NCBI GenBank assembly: GCA_022059125.1
Contig: JAEUWY010000001.1
Location: 2,046,001-2,110,000 of the forward strand
Reading direction: 5' to 3'
DNA length: 64,000 nt
Source: Corynespora cassiicola
Taxonomy: Eukaryota > Ascomycota > Dothideomycetes > Pleosporales > Corynesporascaceae
The number at the start of each line of letters is the position of its first letter. Positions within the stretch are counted from its first letter, which is position 1. The notes under the pieces are model-generated. The model had not been told where the DNA came from and searched no databases. It saw nothing but the letters and a program-made list of their open reading frames with translations. Of the stretch, positions 34,355-45,459 are shown in pieces. Both the position numbers and the translations under genes were made by a program.

Positions 34355-37300
34355 TCATTCATAACTTGATGGGGGGCTAGAGAATGACTCGCTTTCAATG
34401 GGCATTGGGGCAATACCGACATTCTTATGAGCCAGCTCAGCGATACTAATCTTTTTGTCCTGCAATGTTTGCATGTCCTACAACATGTCAAATTAGCATA
34501 TATCGTCAGATTTAGGTGGAGCTAGAATGAACTCACCTCCTCCACCGTGTCTTGAACCACGTATCGAGTCACCTGGACAGCTTGTTGTTGTCCGATGCGG
34601 GTTGCGCGTGCAATCGCTTGTCGCTCTACACTGGGGTTCCATTGAGGCTCTACCAAAAAGACGCGATTTGCAGTAGCGAGGTTCAATCTGAAATACTGTT
34701 AGAGTGATGTAGCTACATGTATTAAAGGATATGCGACATACCCAACAGCACCAGTTCCCGTTGTCATTATTAAGATCCGTAGGGAAGGATTTCGGGCGAA
34801 ATCTCCTAGAATGCTCTCACGCTTACTAGTGGATACCTCGCCATCGATGCGGCTGTACATAATACGCATTCCGTGCAGATATCTCTCAATTAAGTCCAAG
34901 GTGTGAGTCCAACATGTGAAGATTATACTACGAGTATCATGTCAGAAAAGATCATATAGAAAGAGAGTCACATGTCCGTACCTTTTTGTTTCATAGATGT
35001 GCTCCTGAACATCACACATCAGCCTGTCCATCTTAGACGAGTTTCCATACTGTCGGAAATAATTATTATCATCTCCGGATACTTGAGATCGTTTTTGCTG
35101 GAAAGAGTTTTGCAAAGACTTGAATGAACTATTGGCCTGGCGCAGAGTGCTACACATCGGACAGGCTGATGTGTTGTCTCGAGAGAATGATTGAGTATCA
35201 TCCATGCATTCGTAACATAGAACATGATTGCAGATTGAGTTGTATCTTTTGAATTGAGCAGAACCATGTAATGGCATAGTAGCTCGGCAATTGGAGCATG
35301 ATACTTCGCCTGTTGTGCCCCAGTCGAGTTCCATGGCTTCTCTCGTATCCTTCAAGTGTCTTCGGTTCCAATTAAATGGTTGCTGAAATGTCCCGTGGTT
35401 ACACATAATTCGAAGCTGGAGTTGTAGTTGAAACATTCCAAGGGTATTTTTATGGTCAAAGGACCCGACCTGGTTCTGAATAGCCCGAGTCATCATACTC
35501 TTGACTTGATTGTATTGAGCTCTCTCCTCGTGCGAGAGACATATTTTGCGCACTCTGTCCCGTTGATTTGGTAGTCTAAGTAGCTCTCTTGTCCGGCGTA
35601 AGTATAGAGAATCCAGTAGTTGCGCAAATCGTTCTTTTGCAAGTTTACGGCGTTTATCACTTCGGTCTTCGATGGGTTGGACTATGTATCTTCGAAAATT
35701 TGCGATGCTGTGGAACTGGTTCACTTTGAGGAATGCAAAGAGAGATCCAATATCATCCAGACGATTTTGGATCGGTGTGCCAGTAAGACACCAACGAGAC
35801 CTGGCCCTCAGCCGAGAGACGGCCTGGTTCAATACGGTGGATTGTCGCCTGATAATATGCGCTGTGGAGGTTAGCTACAAACTTTGTGATGCGCTGTGTA
35901 TTACCTTCGTCGAGCACAAGTCTGTACCATTCGATTTCACTCAAAGCTCTTCTCTTTCTTAAATTGTCTGAAGCCAAAGTGTGATATGTCGTGATGATGA
36001 GGTCTGAGTCGCAAAGTTTGGATATTTCGTCTTCTCGGTTTGCCCCGTGGTACTTTATGTACTTGAGCAAGCCACTAACATTTTTGTCGAAGTGTCTGCG
36101 GAATGTCAAAGAATGGTTCGTAATTAACTCATATAACACACCTGTCCATTTCTTGGATCCATTCGTTAATCATTAGGTCGGAAGATGCTATAATTAGCGT
36201 TGCCCTTGTTCGATGCTGACCTTTTGGGAGTGTCAATGATTCATCATATGACTTTCCCGCCCCACTAGACCATTCATGGGCATCTTTTAGTGTTCTCAAT
36301 ATGAGGGCAAGAATTGAAAGCGTTTTCCCCATCCCCATCTCGTCAGCTAAAATCCCGCCTCCTGTCTCAGGATAGGAGATAGGAGCTAGAAAGTCAGCGA
36401 TGCGGATCAATTCTGGAAAATTTGACGACTTACAGGTTGTATTTGTAATTGTATGGCGGAAGCTGAGATCATTAATTAGCTTTCTCATTTATCTGTATAT
36501 GTGAATTACTCACCCAGGTCGACCTTCAATATCGCAGGGTTTCCACAAGCAGTATTCCTCTGGGATTGGTCCGCTTTCGCGTTGTTCCATGAATTGAAGC
36601 GCCTGTTTCTGATGACTGAAAATAGTAAGCTACTTTCGATGTAAGGGCGAATGAACCTACTCTAGCAATCTCGTTTTGAGGCGTTGGTCTCCTTCCAAAC
36701 CAACTAATTTTTGTCCTCTTGTAAGGGAAGAATGCACTTCTTCCATCGTTTTCTTTAATGCCTCGGCTCTTTCGACATCCGACTTATTTCCAACCTCTGA
36801 GTTGATAATCCCTTGATGCTGCTGCAAACTGAATCCAGAAAGCCTGAGCACGTGTGGATTCTCATATTTCACGCCATCCCTCATATGATCTGGTCGTTGG
36901 AGGAAAACCTTTTTTTCAGACATCTCACGTCCAATCGGCCCCGATTTACTTCTCTGGCCATATACATTGATATGAACCCTCACGACAGCATCTTTACCCT
37001 TCGTTGCCCTGCCAATCGTTTCCCGGATTGATTGGGTAGGCGCGAAGACGTCTAAATCAATTCCTTGTTGGTCAGTTACTTCAAGAGCCTTTTCCAATTG
37101 TACATTTAATTCTCCCATTGGGTGACCGTCCGCAAGCAACACCAAGTATTGGCCTTCAGCTTTTACAATGGACATCTGGTGATGTCCTTTGATCGGACAG
37201 TCACCACCAGAGCTCAGCTTGCGATCAAGTTCAGACATATCACCACGCAACTTGACCGGAGTATGATATATCTGTACATCAAAATAAGCGACATGTATCC

Positions 37301-37673
37301 CTGGGACAAACGATGTAATACCATGCCATAACATATTTGCGGATCGTCTTCGAGGATGTTTCGTTCAACCCAGTCCTCTATTTGTCCATGAACAAAATTT
37401 GGCGGTTGTGATTCAGAGTCATCGGCAAGAGTTTGGCTCGAATCATCTTGCAAGCTGTCTGTACTCAAGACCTCGTCGTGGTATCGTTGCCATGTCTGAT
37501 CTGGTAGGATTGGAGTACAGCTTGGCCAGCATTAGTCTCTGTGGCTATCCTAAGAGGAAAGTAATTTACTCGGGTAGTTCTCCGGCTTCTTCCCAGCCTG
37601 AGTAAGGGCGATGGTTGGGGTAATAGTTTTCCGAATGTTCACTAGGATTGAGGAGTCGTTTGAGAGACGCCAT
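34355..37673 (-). CDS. SNF2-family helicase with RING insertion, RAD5/HLTF-like
   Basis: DNA-dependent ATPase, possibly also an E3 ubiquitin ligase, acting on chromatin or stalled forks. Eleven exons (37673-37570, 37520-37322, 37271-36661, 36615-36514, 36462-36434, 36385-36142, 36095-35905, 35861-34982, 34927-34742, 34687-34537, 34477-34355) close in phase to 939 residues. Walker [15 protein letters not shown] has Lys369. The Walker B DEAH box (D492-H495) is assembled across an intron. [10 protein letters not shown] is motif III-like. A C3HC4 RING finger (C682 to C730; [17 protein letters not shown]) sits between the helicase lobes, as in RAD5/RAD16. The second lobe has [37 protein letters not shown] and the arginine-finger stretch [12 protein letters not shown]. 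The N-terminal 300 residues are unassigned. Not obviously canonical RAD5; one of the lineage-variable fungal paralogues. Divergent from the NLR at 38088. Confidence 0.9.
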
Positions 37674-38087
37674 ATCGCGAGGCCGAGTGCTAGGCTGCAG
37701 ATAGCTAGCGGACAGGCACAAGCGGCTTGGCGTGGAGAGGAGAGATTTCGAGTCGACCTTGCGAAGACGTGCTATTATGTTGCTGCGAGGGGAACAGCAA
37801 GACAAGTCGTTTTCTAGTGTTGGGGCTGCCTTCGCTTCTGTCTCGTCCGATGCATGACCCGATTGGTGCACCAGGGCTGAGCCAGCCACAATGCATAGCC
37901 GCCCACCCTCACCGGTGAAGCAGAGCGGCCTCAGCCTTGTTGCGATCAAACTCCGCAGCACCCCTGGACAGAAATCACGTCCTCTCGCTCCATTTCTCTG
38001 CACCCCCCCTCCGACCTTCTGTTCATCCAGCGCATCGTTTCCCGCTGGCATTTCGCACGCAGTAGTTGGTCTACCTGCCCCGCAATC
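37674..38087. promoter_or_regulatory. Putative bidirectional promoter (SNF2 helicase / NLR)
   Basis: A 414-base gap between divergent start codons, more GC-rich than the flanking genes. Any shared regulation is inferred. Confidence 0.45.
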
Positions 38088-41000
38088 ATGAACAATGCAG
38101 ACAGTAGATCAACCACCATGTCCTCGGGGGCGACTCTGACAGAAAAGCATAACCGTTTTTCCTCCGAGAGCACAACTCCTTCCACAAGCTCAAGCCTTCA
38201 GAATGCACTTGTGAGCTTTCGTAATAAGCTGAAAGGGGATGAACTTGAAGAGTTCCGCAGTATGAATTACCACAAGCTGTGCCAAGAAATCTACAAGATC
38301 CAGAACGAACAAGAAAGCACGAAGAAGATGATGAATTTGAATCGCATTCAATCATTTCTAGAGGCGATGGACCAATTTGGGAAAACTATAGAGGTGTTTC
38401 TGAATGTCGCAGATGTTGTTGCGTTCATATGGGGCCCGATAAAGTTCCTTCTTTTGGTGTGTGCACGGTTTCCGAGCCCAAAGCAATGTTGCTATTAAAA
38501 TTTCTGACGAGATGCAGACTGCCAGCAACTTCACTGATTCTTTTGAATCCCTGCTGGACGCCTACGAACAAATTGGAGAAAATCTCCCTATGCTGACTAA
38601 ATACGAACGCCTGTTCCATGAGAATGATTACATGAGAAGCGCCCTTGAGCTGATGTATATCGACATACTGGAGTTCCATATGCATGCGAAGCGATTCTTC
38701 TCAGGTCCAGGTAATGAAGAAGTAGGCTCGGTTGGAATCTGAAACTAACAGTATGCAGCTTGGAGAAAAGTCTTCAAGTCAGTGTGGAAAGACTTCGGGT
38801 CAAGCTTCGGTGGCATTCTCAAGCGTCTGGAGCGTCATAAGAAGCTGATTGAAACTCGTGCAGATTTATCTCAGTTCCAAAGATATCAGCTTGATATGCT
38901 CGAGCTAAAGGCTACTCTGGCGAAGGTTGTTGAAGAGGAGAAAAGTAAGAAGATAAGAGAAGTCAAAGACAGACTGGCCGTCACACCTCAGTATGTGGAT
39001 CATGAAAATTTTTGTAACATCAGAAAAGAATTTGGCGGTACTGGAAATTGGTTTGTGAAGAACGATCTAGTGAAAGATTGGCTTGATGGCGACCCACCTG
39101 TACGTCCACTGTGCTGGTTGAAGGGAATACCAGGAGCAGGTAAGTACATCTTGGACTTCTTTTCCTTCATTTCAGTTCACAAAGTTCAAACAGGGAAAAC
39201 TATCCTGGCATCACTTCTCGTGGAGGAATGTCGTAAGAGGAAACATCAAAAGGGGGGTGATTTCTTAACCAGCTACATCTACTGCCACTACGATGCGCAG
39301 GATCGCAACACCGCTGTAGGAGTGTTCAAGGGCCTCATAGACCAGATGCTGGACCAATATCCTGATCTCATTCCTTTCGCCCACAGTAGATGTGTTAACA
39401 GTGGAGAGCCGGTCCTTCAACTGTTCTCAACCGTCAAGAGGCTTCTCGAGGATCTATGTTCCCAGATTCCTTATCAGTACATTGTTATCGACGGCCTAGA
39501 TGAGGTTGAGAATCCGCCTGAACGAAGACAGATTTTACAGTGTTTTACAGATCTTGTAGACCAATGTGAGGTCCAAGAACCTGGAAAGCTTCGAGTGTTC
39601 ATTGTAAGCCAGGACTTGGCTGACATACGTAGATTCCTCGAGGAGCCTCAAAATCGAGTGCTTTCGTTGAACGATGTGGAAGGCAATAAGAGAGACATTG
39701 AGCTGTTCACCATTGCCAAGACAGAGAAAATCCGAGAAAAATTCATCCTCAGTCAGAAAGAGACAGAATACATTCGAGACATGACAATAGGGAGATCGAT
39801 GGGTGTGTTTATTTCAACATAGATTGCCTCATGTTTAATCTAACGCTTACTAGGAATGTTTCTCTATGCGAAGCTAGTCATGGAGAATCTCTACGCACAG
39901 AGTACCAGAAAATTTTTGGTAGAAGAGATTGAAGCTTTCCCTGAGGGACTTGGCGAAGCGTAGGTTCAGACTTGGCTGTGAACGATGCTTTTTGAAATGA
40001 AGAACACAAGTTGATTCTTTCAGGTATGCGAGAATTCTGAATCGTATCGATAAGGAGTCCCATGGCGGTAGAAATTGGAAGCAAGCAAAGCGACTTCTTG
40101 GATGGATGATTTGTGCCAAACGCCAACTTAGTTGGACGGAATTGCAAATCGCTCTTTCCATGACATTTGACGAAGCGGAAGTCGTAATTAGCTATGATGA
40201 CCTAAGAATGCACACGCATATCCACGACATATGTGGGTCTCTCGTTCAGCGTACCGGTGATCGAGTGCACTTGGTGCATAGCACAGCAAGAGAGTAAGCA
40301 AAAAAGTGTGCTATCATTGAACACTTAACTGAATGAATTCAGATACATTACGCAATGTACAAAAGACATCCACGAGGCTTCAATGGAATGCGAACTTGCC
40401 ACGTTATGCCTCGAATATTTGACTCTCGGGATATTTGAGGTTGATGAAGAGTCAGAATCAGTCAATGCTGAAATTAGAGAGCAGATCTTGGATGGCTATC
40501 TCGTGCTTCAGGACTATGCAATATCCAAATGGCCTTACCATGTCAATGCTTTCATTGAAAGAGCAGGTGAACTTGATGGACAATCAGACAGGGAGGAGCG
40601 ACTCGAAAGGTTTGCAAATGCTTTGAATGATTTCATGCAGAGATATCAAGAAGATGAAGAATGGGAAGAGCAGAATGTTCCAGAATGCGAGAGGAAGTGT
40701 GCAAGGTTTGAGAATGACGACTTCTATGACCGGTTGCTCCAGCTGGTGAGCCACATCTTCAAATATTACATCAAAGGGTCTGAAGCTCGACACAAGATCA
40801 GCCTTGGGAGTCTTCAAGAGGCACTGGATCGCAACAGAAAGCTCTTGGAAGAATTCCCATCCAGCCTCAAAGGCAAGGATCTGGAACGCTATAGAGAGTT
40901 CCATGATGACGTACGGAGATACAAATGTGCAAGGATCACTTGTAGGTTCTTCTCGGAGGGCTTCAAGGACAGCAAAGCCCAAAAGAAGCACCACAATATC

Positions 41001-41371
41001 CACGAACGCCCATTCCATTGTGATGCACCGTCCTGCCTAGGTTCAGATCTCGGTTTCTCAAACAATCCTGATCTAGAAAAGTACAATCCTCGATCCGAAA
41101 TATTTGTTCATTCACTAAATATACCAGGCACAAGCGGGTTTTCCATCCAGAAATGACAGATCTTGCCGACACATTCAACTCGAACAAGAAAAAGGCGGCT
41201 TCCAACTACCCTTGTTCCATATGCGGGAAAACATTCACGCGCAGATTCCATCAGAGAGACCATGAAAACAGTCATCGTGGTGAGAAGCCATTTGCATGTC
41301 CAGAGTGTGGTAGACCTTTCACAAGAAAAAACGATTTGCGAAGACATCAAAAACTACACGATAGGAAGTAA
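38088..41371 (+). CDS. NACHT-domain NLR-like protein with C-terminal C2H2 zinc fingers
   Basis: STAND-type signalling NTPase, the fungal counterpart of NLR immune or incompatibility receptors. Exons 38088-38456, 38518-38710, 38759-39139, 39194-39802, 39854-39959, 40024-40293, 40343-41080 and 41128-41371 close in phase to 969 residues. The helical N-terminal region (about 1-290) contains VVAFIWGPIKFLLLTASNF and SFESLLDAYEQIGENLP, as in fungal NLR effector-adjacent domains. The NACHT domain has Walker A GIPGAGKT (Lys316, formed across an intron) and Walker B IDGLDE (414-418). A winged-helix-like region follows (LLGWMICAKRQLSWTELQIALS, VHLVHSTARE). There are no WD40, ankyrin or TPR repeats; instead the C-terminus carries four C2H2 fingers starting at C838, C869, C918 and about C946, the last two canonical (CSICGKTF, CPECGRPF). 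The activity threshold and ligand are unknown. Confidence 0.88.
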
Positions 41372-41834
41372 ATACCAAGAGCTATTTCACGTTTTATACA
41401 TTGTACATCACCTTTTATTAGCGGCTGTCGATCAATCTTGTAGTATGAATAAGCAAGATGTTCCAGAAGTCTATACTATGTTAGGCCTTATGTATCCTTG
41501 ATGGGATAATTATGTCTACATTGATGATCCCACAAGAATCCATTGACTGCCACGTAATTTAATATATCGCCTTTCTATATCATATACCTACTACGAAAGA
41601 ACAATACAATAGTCTTGCAGATAAATTCAGAAAGTAGATATTCATTACATATTTGAATTGTGGGAAATTGTAAAAGGCCTCATTAGAGAGCTGATGTTGC
41701 TCTATCTGTCTTACGATAAGCTTGCTGGGTGATATATGAAACAATAGAAGAAAGTTTGACTCAGCAGTCCACAAACAAATAAGTGACTGTGGATACTCAT
41801 CAACGGCGACTTTGGTCAACTGGATTGGAGTGGT
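41372..41834. other. Intergenic region
   Basis: AT-rich 3' flank of the NLR gene; nothing recognised. Confidence 0.5.
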
Positions 41835-42174
41835 TTAGGGTCTGCTCCTGCAGCTAACAAGGGTCCGATGACGCTGGTAGACGCCATCTGTAGGCCATGG
41901 GAGATAACACGTCAGAGTTGACCCCCGATATGGAATACGAAAGAAATCGGGCTCTGAATCTGCCACTTGTGGTCGATAGAACGTGTCGGTATCATTCTCG
42001 TTTAGCTGTGCCGTGTATGGAACTTCTAGTGGGGGAATTTCAGATGTATTTTTTGTACGAATATAATCCTTCAATCGAAATTTATTCCTCTCAAAAGGAA
42101 ATACATGCATGTCATAATGTACCTGTCAAATCATAGCCAAGCAGAGTTTTGCTGCAGACTCCGCAGCCAGCCAT
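41835..42174 (-). CDS. Candidate small two-exon protein (80 aa), unrecognised
   Basis: Exons 42174-42123 and 42025-41835. The first encodes MAGCGVCSKTLLGYDLT. A GTACAT donor is joined in phase to a CTAG acceptor, giving an 80-residue product with ADSEPDFFRIPYRGST and CYLPWPTDGVYQRH near its end. Six Cys are not enough to define a fold and there is no signal peptide. The phase match and apparent codon-like sequence are the only support. It could equally be a remnant of a larger gene. Confidence 0.25.
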
Positions 42175-44273
42175 GCTTGAGCGTCCTTGGTTTCTGCAGC
42201 CGAGTTTTCGATGGCGTAATAACACAACGTGTCTCCGATACCGAAGTCGGCAACAAGGTTCCACTAAGATAAAAAGTACGCATATGCAAGTGGCCTGTCG
42301 GGAATCATCATCTGCCTTATATTCATCCGATCCCTCCTCGCTTTCCAGTCCCAGTCAGATTATTCCATCAGTCTCCAGCATTTCAGATTTATTTTTCATT
42401 TTCATGTATTTTCGGCGTCAAAGTTACTTCATCTTACTACTGGTTGCCTAGCAACCTCCATTAGTTGGTACTTCCGAGAAGGCTTGGCGATCTCGCCTCT
42501 TCTCTTGATATCTTCTCGAAAAAGTTGTATTTTCGACCCGAGAACCAAGACAGTTTTGAAGAAGATAAAAAGTCTAATCGCTATCAGGTCATTGTATCAG
42601 CTATGCATACTCTATCAGTACCCTTGTCACGATCACTCCTTGCATCCGCTTTTCCGATGCCGAGCCTGCTTTGAATCATGAACCATCACTACGTTATATG
42701 ATTGAGGAGGCCATATTTGAACTCAAAAAGAAGAGATATTGTATCGACTTATATGGTTACAATGGATCAATTCATGGAAGCTGTCACTTCCTTAGCTACC
42801 ATTGTTACCCAGATACCTAGGTAGGTAGCCATGCAGCGTCGGTGTTGATCACGTGATCATTAAGCCTTGCTGCTGCCTTTATAACAAGCCTGTCTGACAA
42901 GAGCAGAATCCAATTGTCTGATGAAACTACAGAATGAGAAAGGGTATGTTTTATATGAAGCCCCCTTTACTGTTGTTCAAGTTAACATCAATGTCGAGGA
43001 TAGGCGATTCTTCGTGAGAGCCTCATGGGCCTTCCAAACGGTACCCGCACTCCCCGAAGGGGCTTGAGGTTGAGTCGATACATATACGTACTATCTAAGT
43101 CAGATTTTCTCTCTTAATCTTCGAACAAGTCATGAGTCAAGAAAACTTAGTCTCAAGAGCAGCACCTTAACGAACAGTCAGGTGAAGAACGGATGGGTGT
43201 AACCGCCAAATCGGAACTCAGACAGAAAATTTTAAAATACCACTAAGGCATCTCCGGTAACCTATCTTGTTTCTCATCTAAACTTGTATAGCTACTAGCG
43301 AGAGCCTGCAGAGCCCCGAGCCCGCCTTTGAGCAAAATGGAAGCTGACACGTAGCTATTGCAGCAATGCACGCTCCTGTTGTACGTGGAGGATGGAAAAC
43401 TAAGATTCCTGTGCAGATTTCAAGCAGATTGTGTCTTCAGATCTAGCCTGAGCGTCTGCCTTCGCGCTGCTTAATCGTATTTTCGCCACCAGTGGAAAAC
43501 GCTGGTTCCAATCCCCCTCAAACACACATCGTGCTAGTCAAGTCGCAGAACTCATACGATTGAGGATAACGGGCTATCTGAAATAGTATTCAAGCGCTAT
43601 ACTTTGGGTTGATCGATAAAGATCATCGTATGCGGGCGTCTAGGCGGTGATAAGGACGATGCATGAGCTGGGACAAACCTAAACGCCGCCGATTTGCAGT
43701 ATGCAAGTATGACTGTACGTTATGTCGACTCCAGCTTGAATTTATGAAGCCCTAGTTTGAGTTATTTGTTGTCCAAGCCTTGGTATTTTTCAGGGTGAAA
43801 CCTCCCCCCCCTCATTTTCAATTTTCCAGGACCGCTAGGCGCCCGCTGGCTCGATTTTTGCATATCAGATCTGAAAAGTTAACAAGAGAGGTGGGGAGCT
43901 TTCTGGAACAAATTCAAGAGTATCTAAAAACTGGCTTCTCTTGCAGCTCTGTTTTATGGCAAGAAAAATTGTACATAAGGAGTAGCAGATTCATTACAGG
44001 TCATTAACTAAGCGAGAGATAAGTGTACTGTTGCCTGAACAGCCCGTTTTTTAGAGTCTGGCCCCAGATCCTCGGGACAATGAGTTTTTAGAGGGGTTAT
44101 AACGATGCCAAATACCATCAAAGCACAGCAAAGCACATGCTTAAATGTATGCATCTAGCGCCGCCTGACGAAAGTATTCGCCGAGAAGTTCAAGAATTAG
44201 AAAACCAGCATCCATCGGAAACTATGATGAGAACGATCCGAAAATATACGCGACAGATACCTTCATCATGGCA
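42175..44273. other. AT-rich intergenic region
   Basis: No gene recognised. Holds an ACCTAGGT at 42825-42832 and the 12-base palindrome GATCACGTGATC at 42847-42858. A TATA-like TTTATAA follows near 42878. Confidence 0.45.
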
Positions 44274-45393
44274 TTACAATGAATTGTTTTTGGACCTACG
44301 CCGTGTTGCTGCAGCTGCGTGCCCATGGACTTTTCTATCATGTGTGGATTTCCCATCTTTGCGGCTGTAAGACCTGTTGCATGTCTCACATCGAAGCTCG
44401 TCGCTACGCGTGTCCTTAGGCGTATGAACGGATATGTTGTGCCTTTTGAAGTTCGCACGGGTGGAGAAAGTTCTGTTGTGCATCTCACACATCCAAGGAT
44501 CAGTTTTGGCCCTTTTGACAGGAGCAAGAACACTTTTTCATGTTAGCAATGAACCTGATCTGTTTCTGGGAGAAGCTTAACTAACTTTCTTCTTTGCTGG
44601 TTGAGTGATACTCCGTCAGAGTTGATACGGGTTGGGGTGCCATAAGGATGGTTCTGCCCTCCATTCATTGTCCACCAGTCAACCGCTGCCTGTGCAGGTA
44701 TTTTTTGTGTTCCAACTGGATGTACAACATTCTGCGGCGGGTGTGTGGTATGAAGTTGATAGTTCCAATCATTCATGTCTGAAAAGGAACCGACATTCTC
44801 TAACGGATCAAAGGACAATGGGGATGACACCCTTTCAGGCTCTAGGAAGTCCGGTCCTGTGGAGTAGTTGAAATCAAAGGGTGTGTCACACACGGTAGAC
44901 AATTCTGTGAAACCTTGCTCTGTATCGTTATTGGCGAAGGGAAGATCAACACTCGATAGGTCGTAAGTATAAGTGTTGATTGGCGCCGTCAATATTCTCG
45001 GGGTGACAGGCCCAGATACTGATAAAGCCGAAGAACATCCCAGGATTGACGATTCGGAAATCGATTGGGTACAATAGACTTGGTGATCCTGAAAGGACAT
45101 CTCTCTTGTTGGTGTTTGATACGATCGCCGCTGTCGACTGTTCAAGCGTCTGGGGTGTTTTGTATTGTGATTTCCAAGATAATGCCTCAGAAACTGATGG
45201 GAGTAGACTGGGATATTGTTTCCTTGGGTAGTAGGATACGTATTCAATCCAATCCAATCCACTTGCCCAAGTCGGTATGGATGATTGCGAATATAGCTGC
45301 TGAGATTTTGGTGAGCTGGGTAATAGAGACTGATCCAGAGAAAGGTCCTCACCCTCTGAAACCTGGGACTGTTTTTGAATATGAGTTATGCAT
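44274..45393 (-). CDS. C2H2 zinc-finger transcription factor
   Basis: Exons 45393-45353, 45299-44586 and 44532-44274 close in phase to 337 residues. The first 250 residues are Ser/Thr/Asn-rich and acidic in parts, likely an activation region. After the second intron a basic link (VLAPVKRAKTD) leads to two finger-like units: CEMHNRTFSTRANFKRH with HNISVH, and CETCNRSYSRKDGKSTH with DRKVH. The second is a normal C2H2. The first has His where the second Cys is expected (C-x2-H), so it would be CHHH or non-functional. The first exon and start are less certain than exons 2-3: the middle frame has no ATG of its own and needs the 53-base first intron. Targets unknown. Confidence 0.7.
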
Positions 45394-45405
45394 GGTGAGA
45401 CAAGA

Positions 45406-45459
45406 TTCCTTGAGCCTTCAGCGTCCCTTGAGCCTTCAGCGTTCCTTGAGCCCTAGGTA
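45406..45459 (+). repeat. 18-base tandem repeat upstream of the C2H2 factor
   Basis: Two nearly identical units (TTCCTTGAGCCTTCAGCG and a one-base variant) and a third half-matching unit. They begin 13 bases before the predicted start codon of the divergent-strand gene. Confidence 0.85.

Noticed and set aside
35862..35905. Apparent loss of the DEAH box in the SNF2 helicase (unspliced frame reads DEG-N)
   Set aside because: A GTAATA...CACAG intron starts within this codon; splicing restores DEAH in phase.
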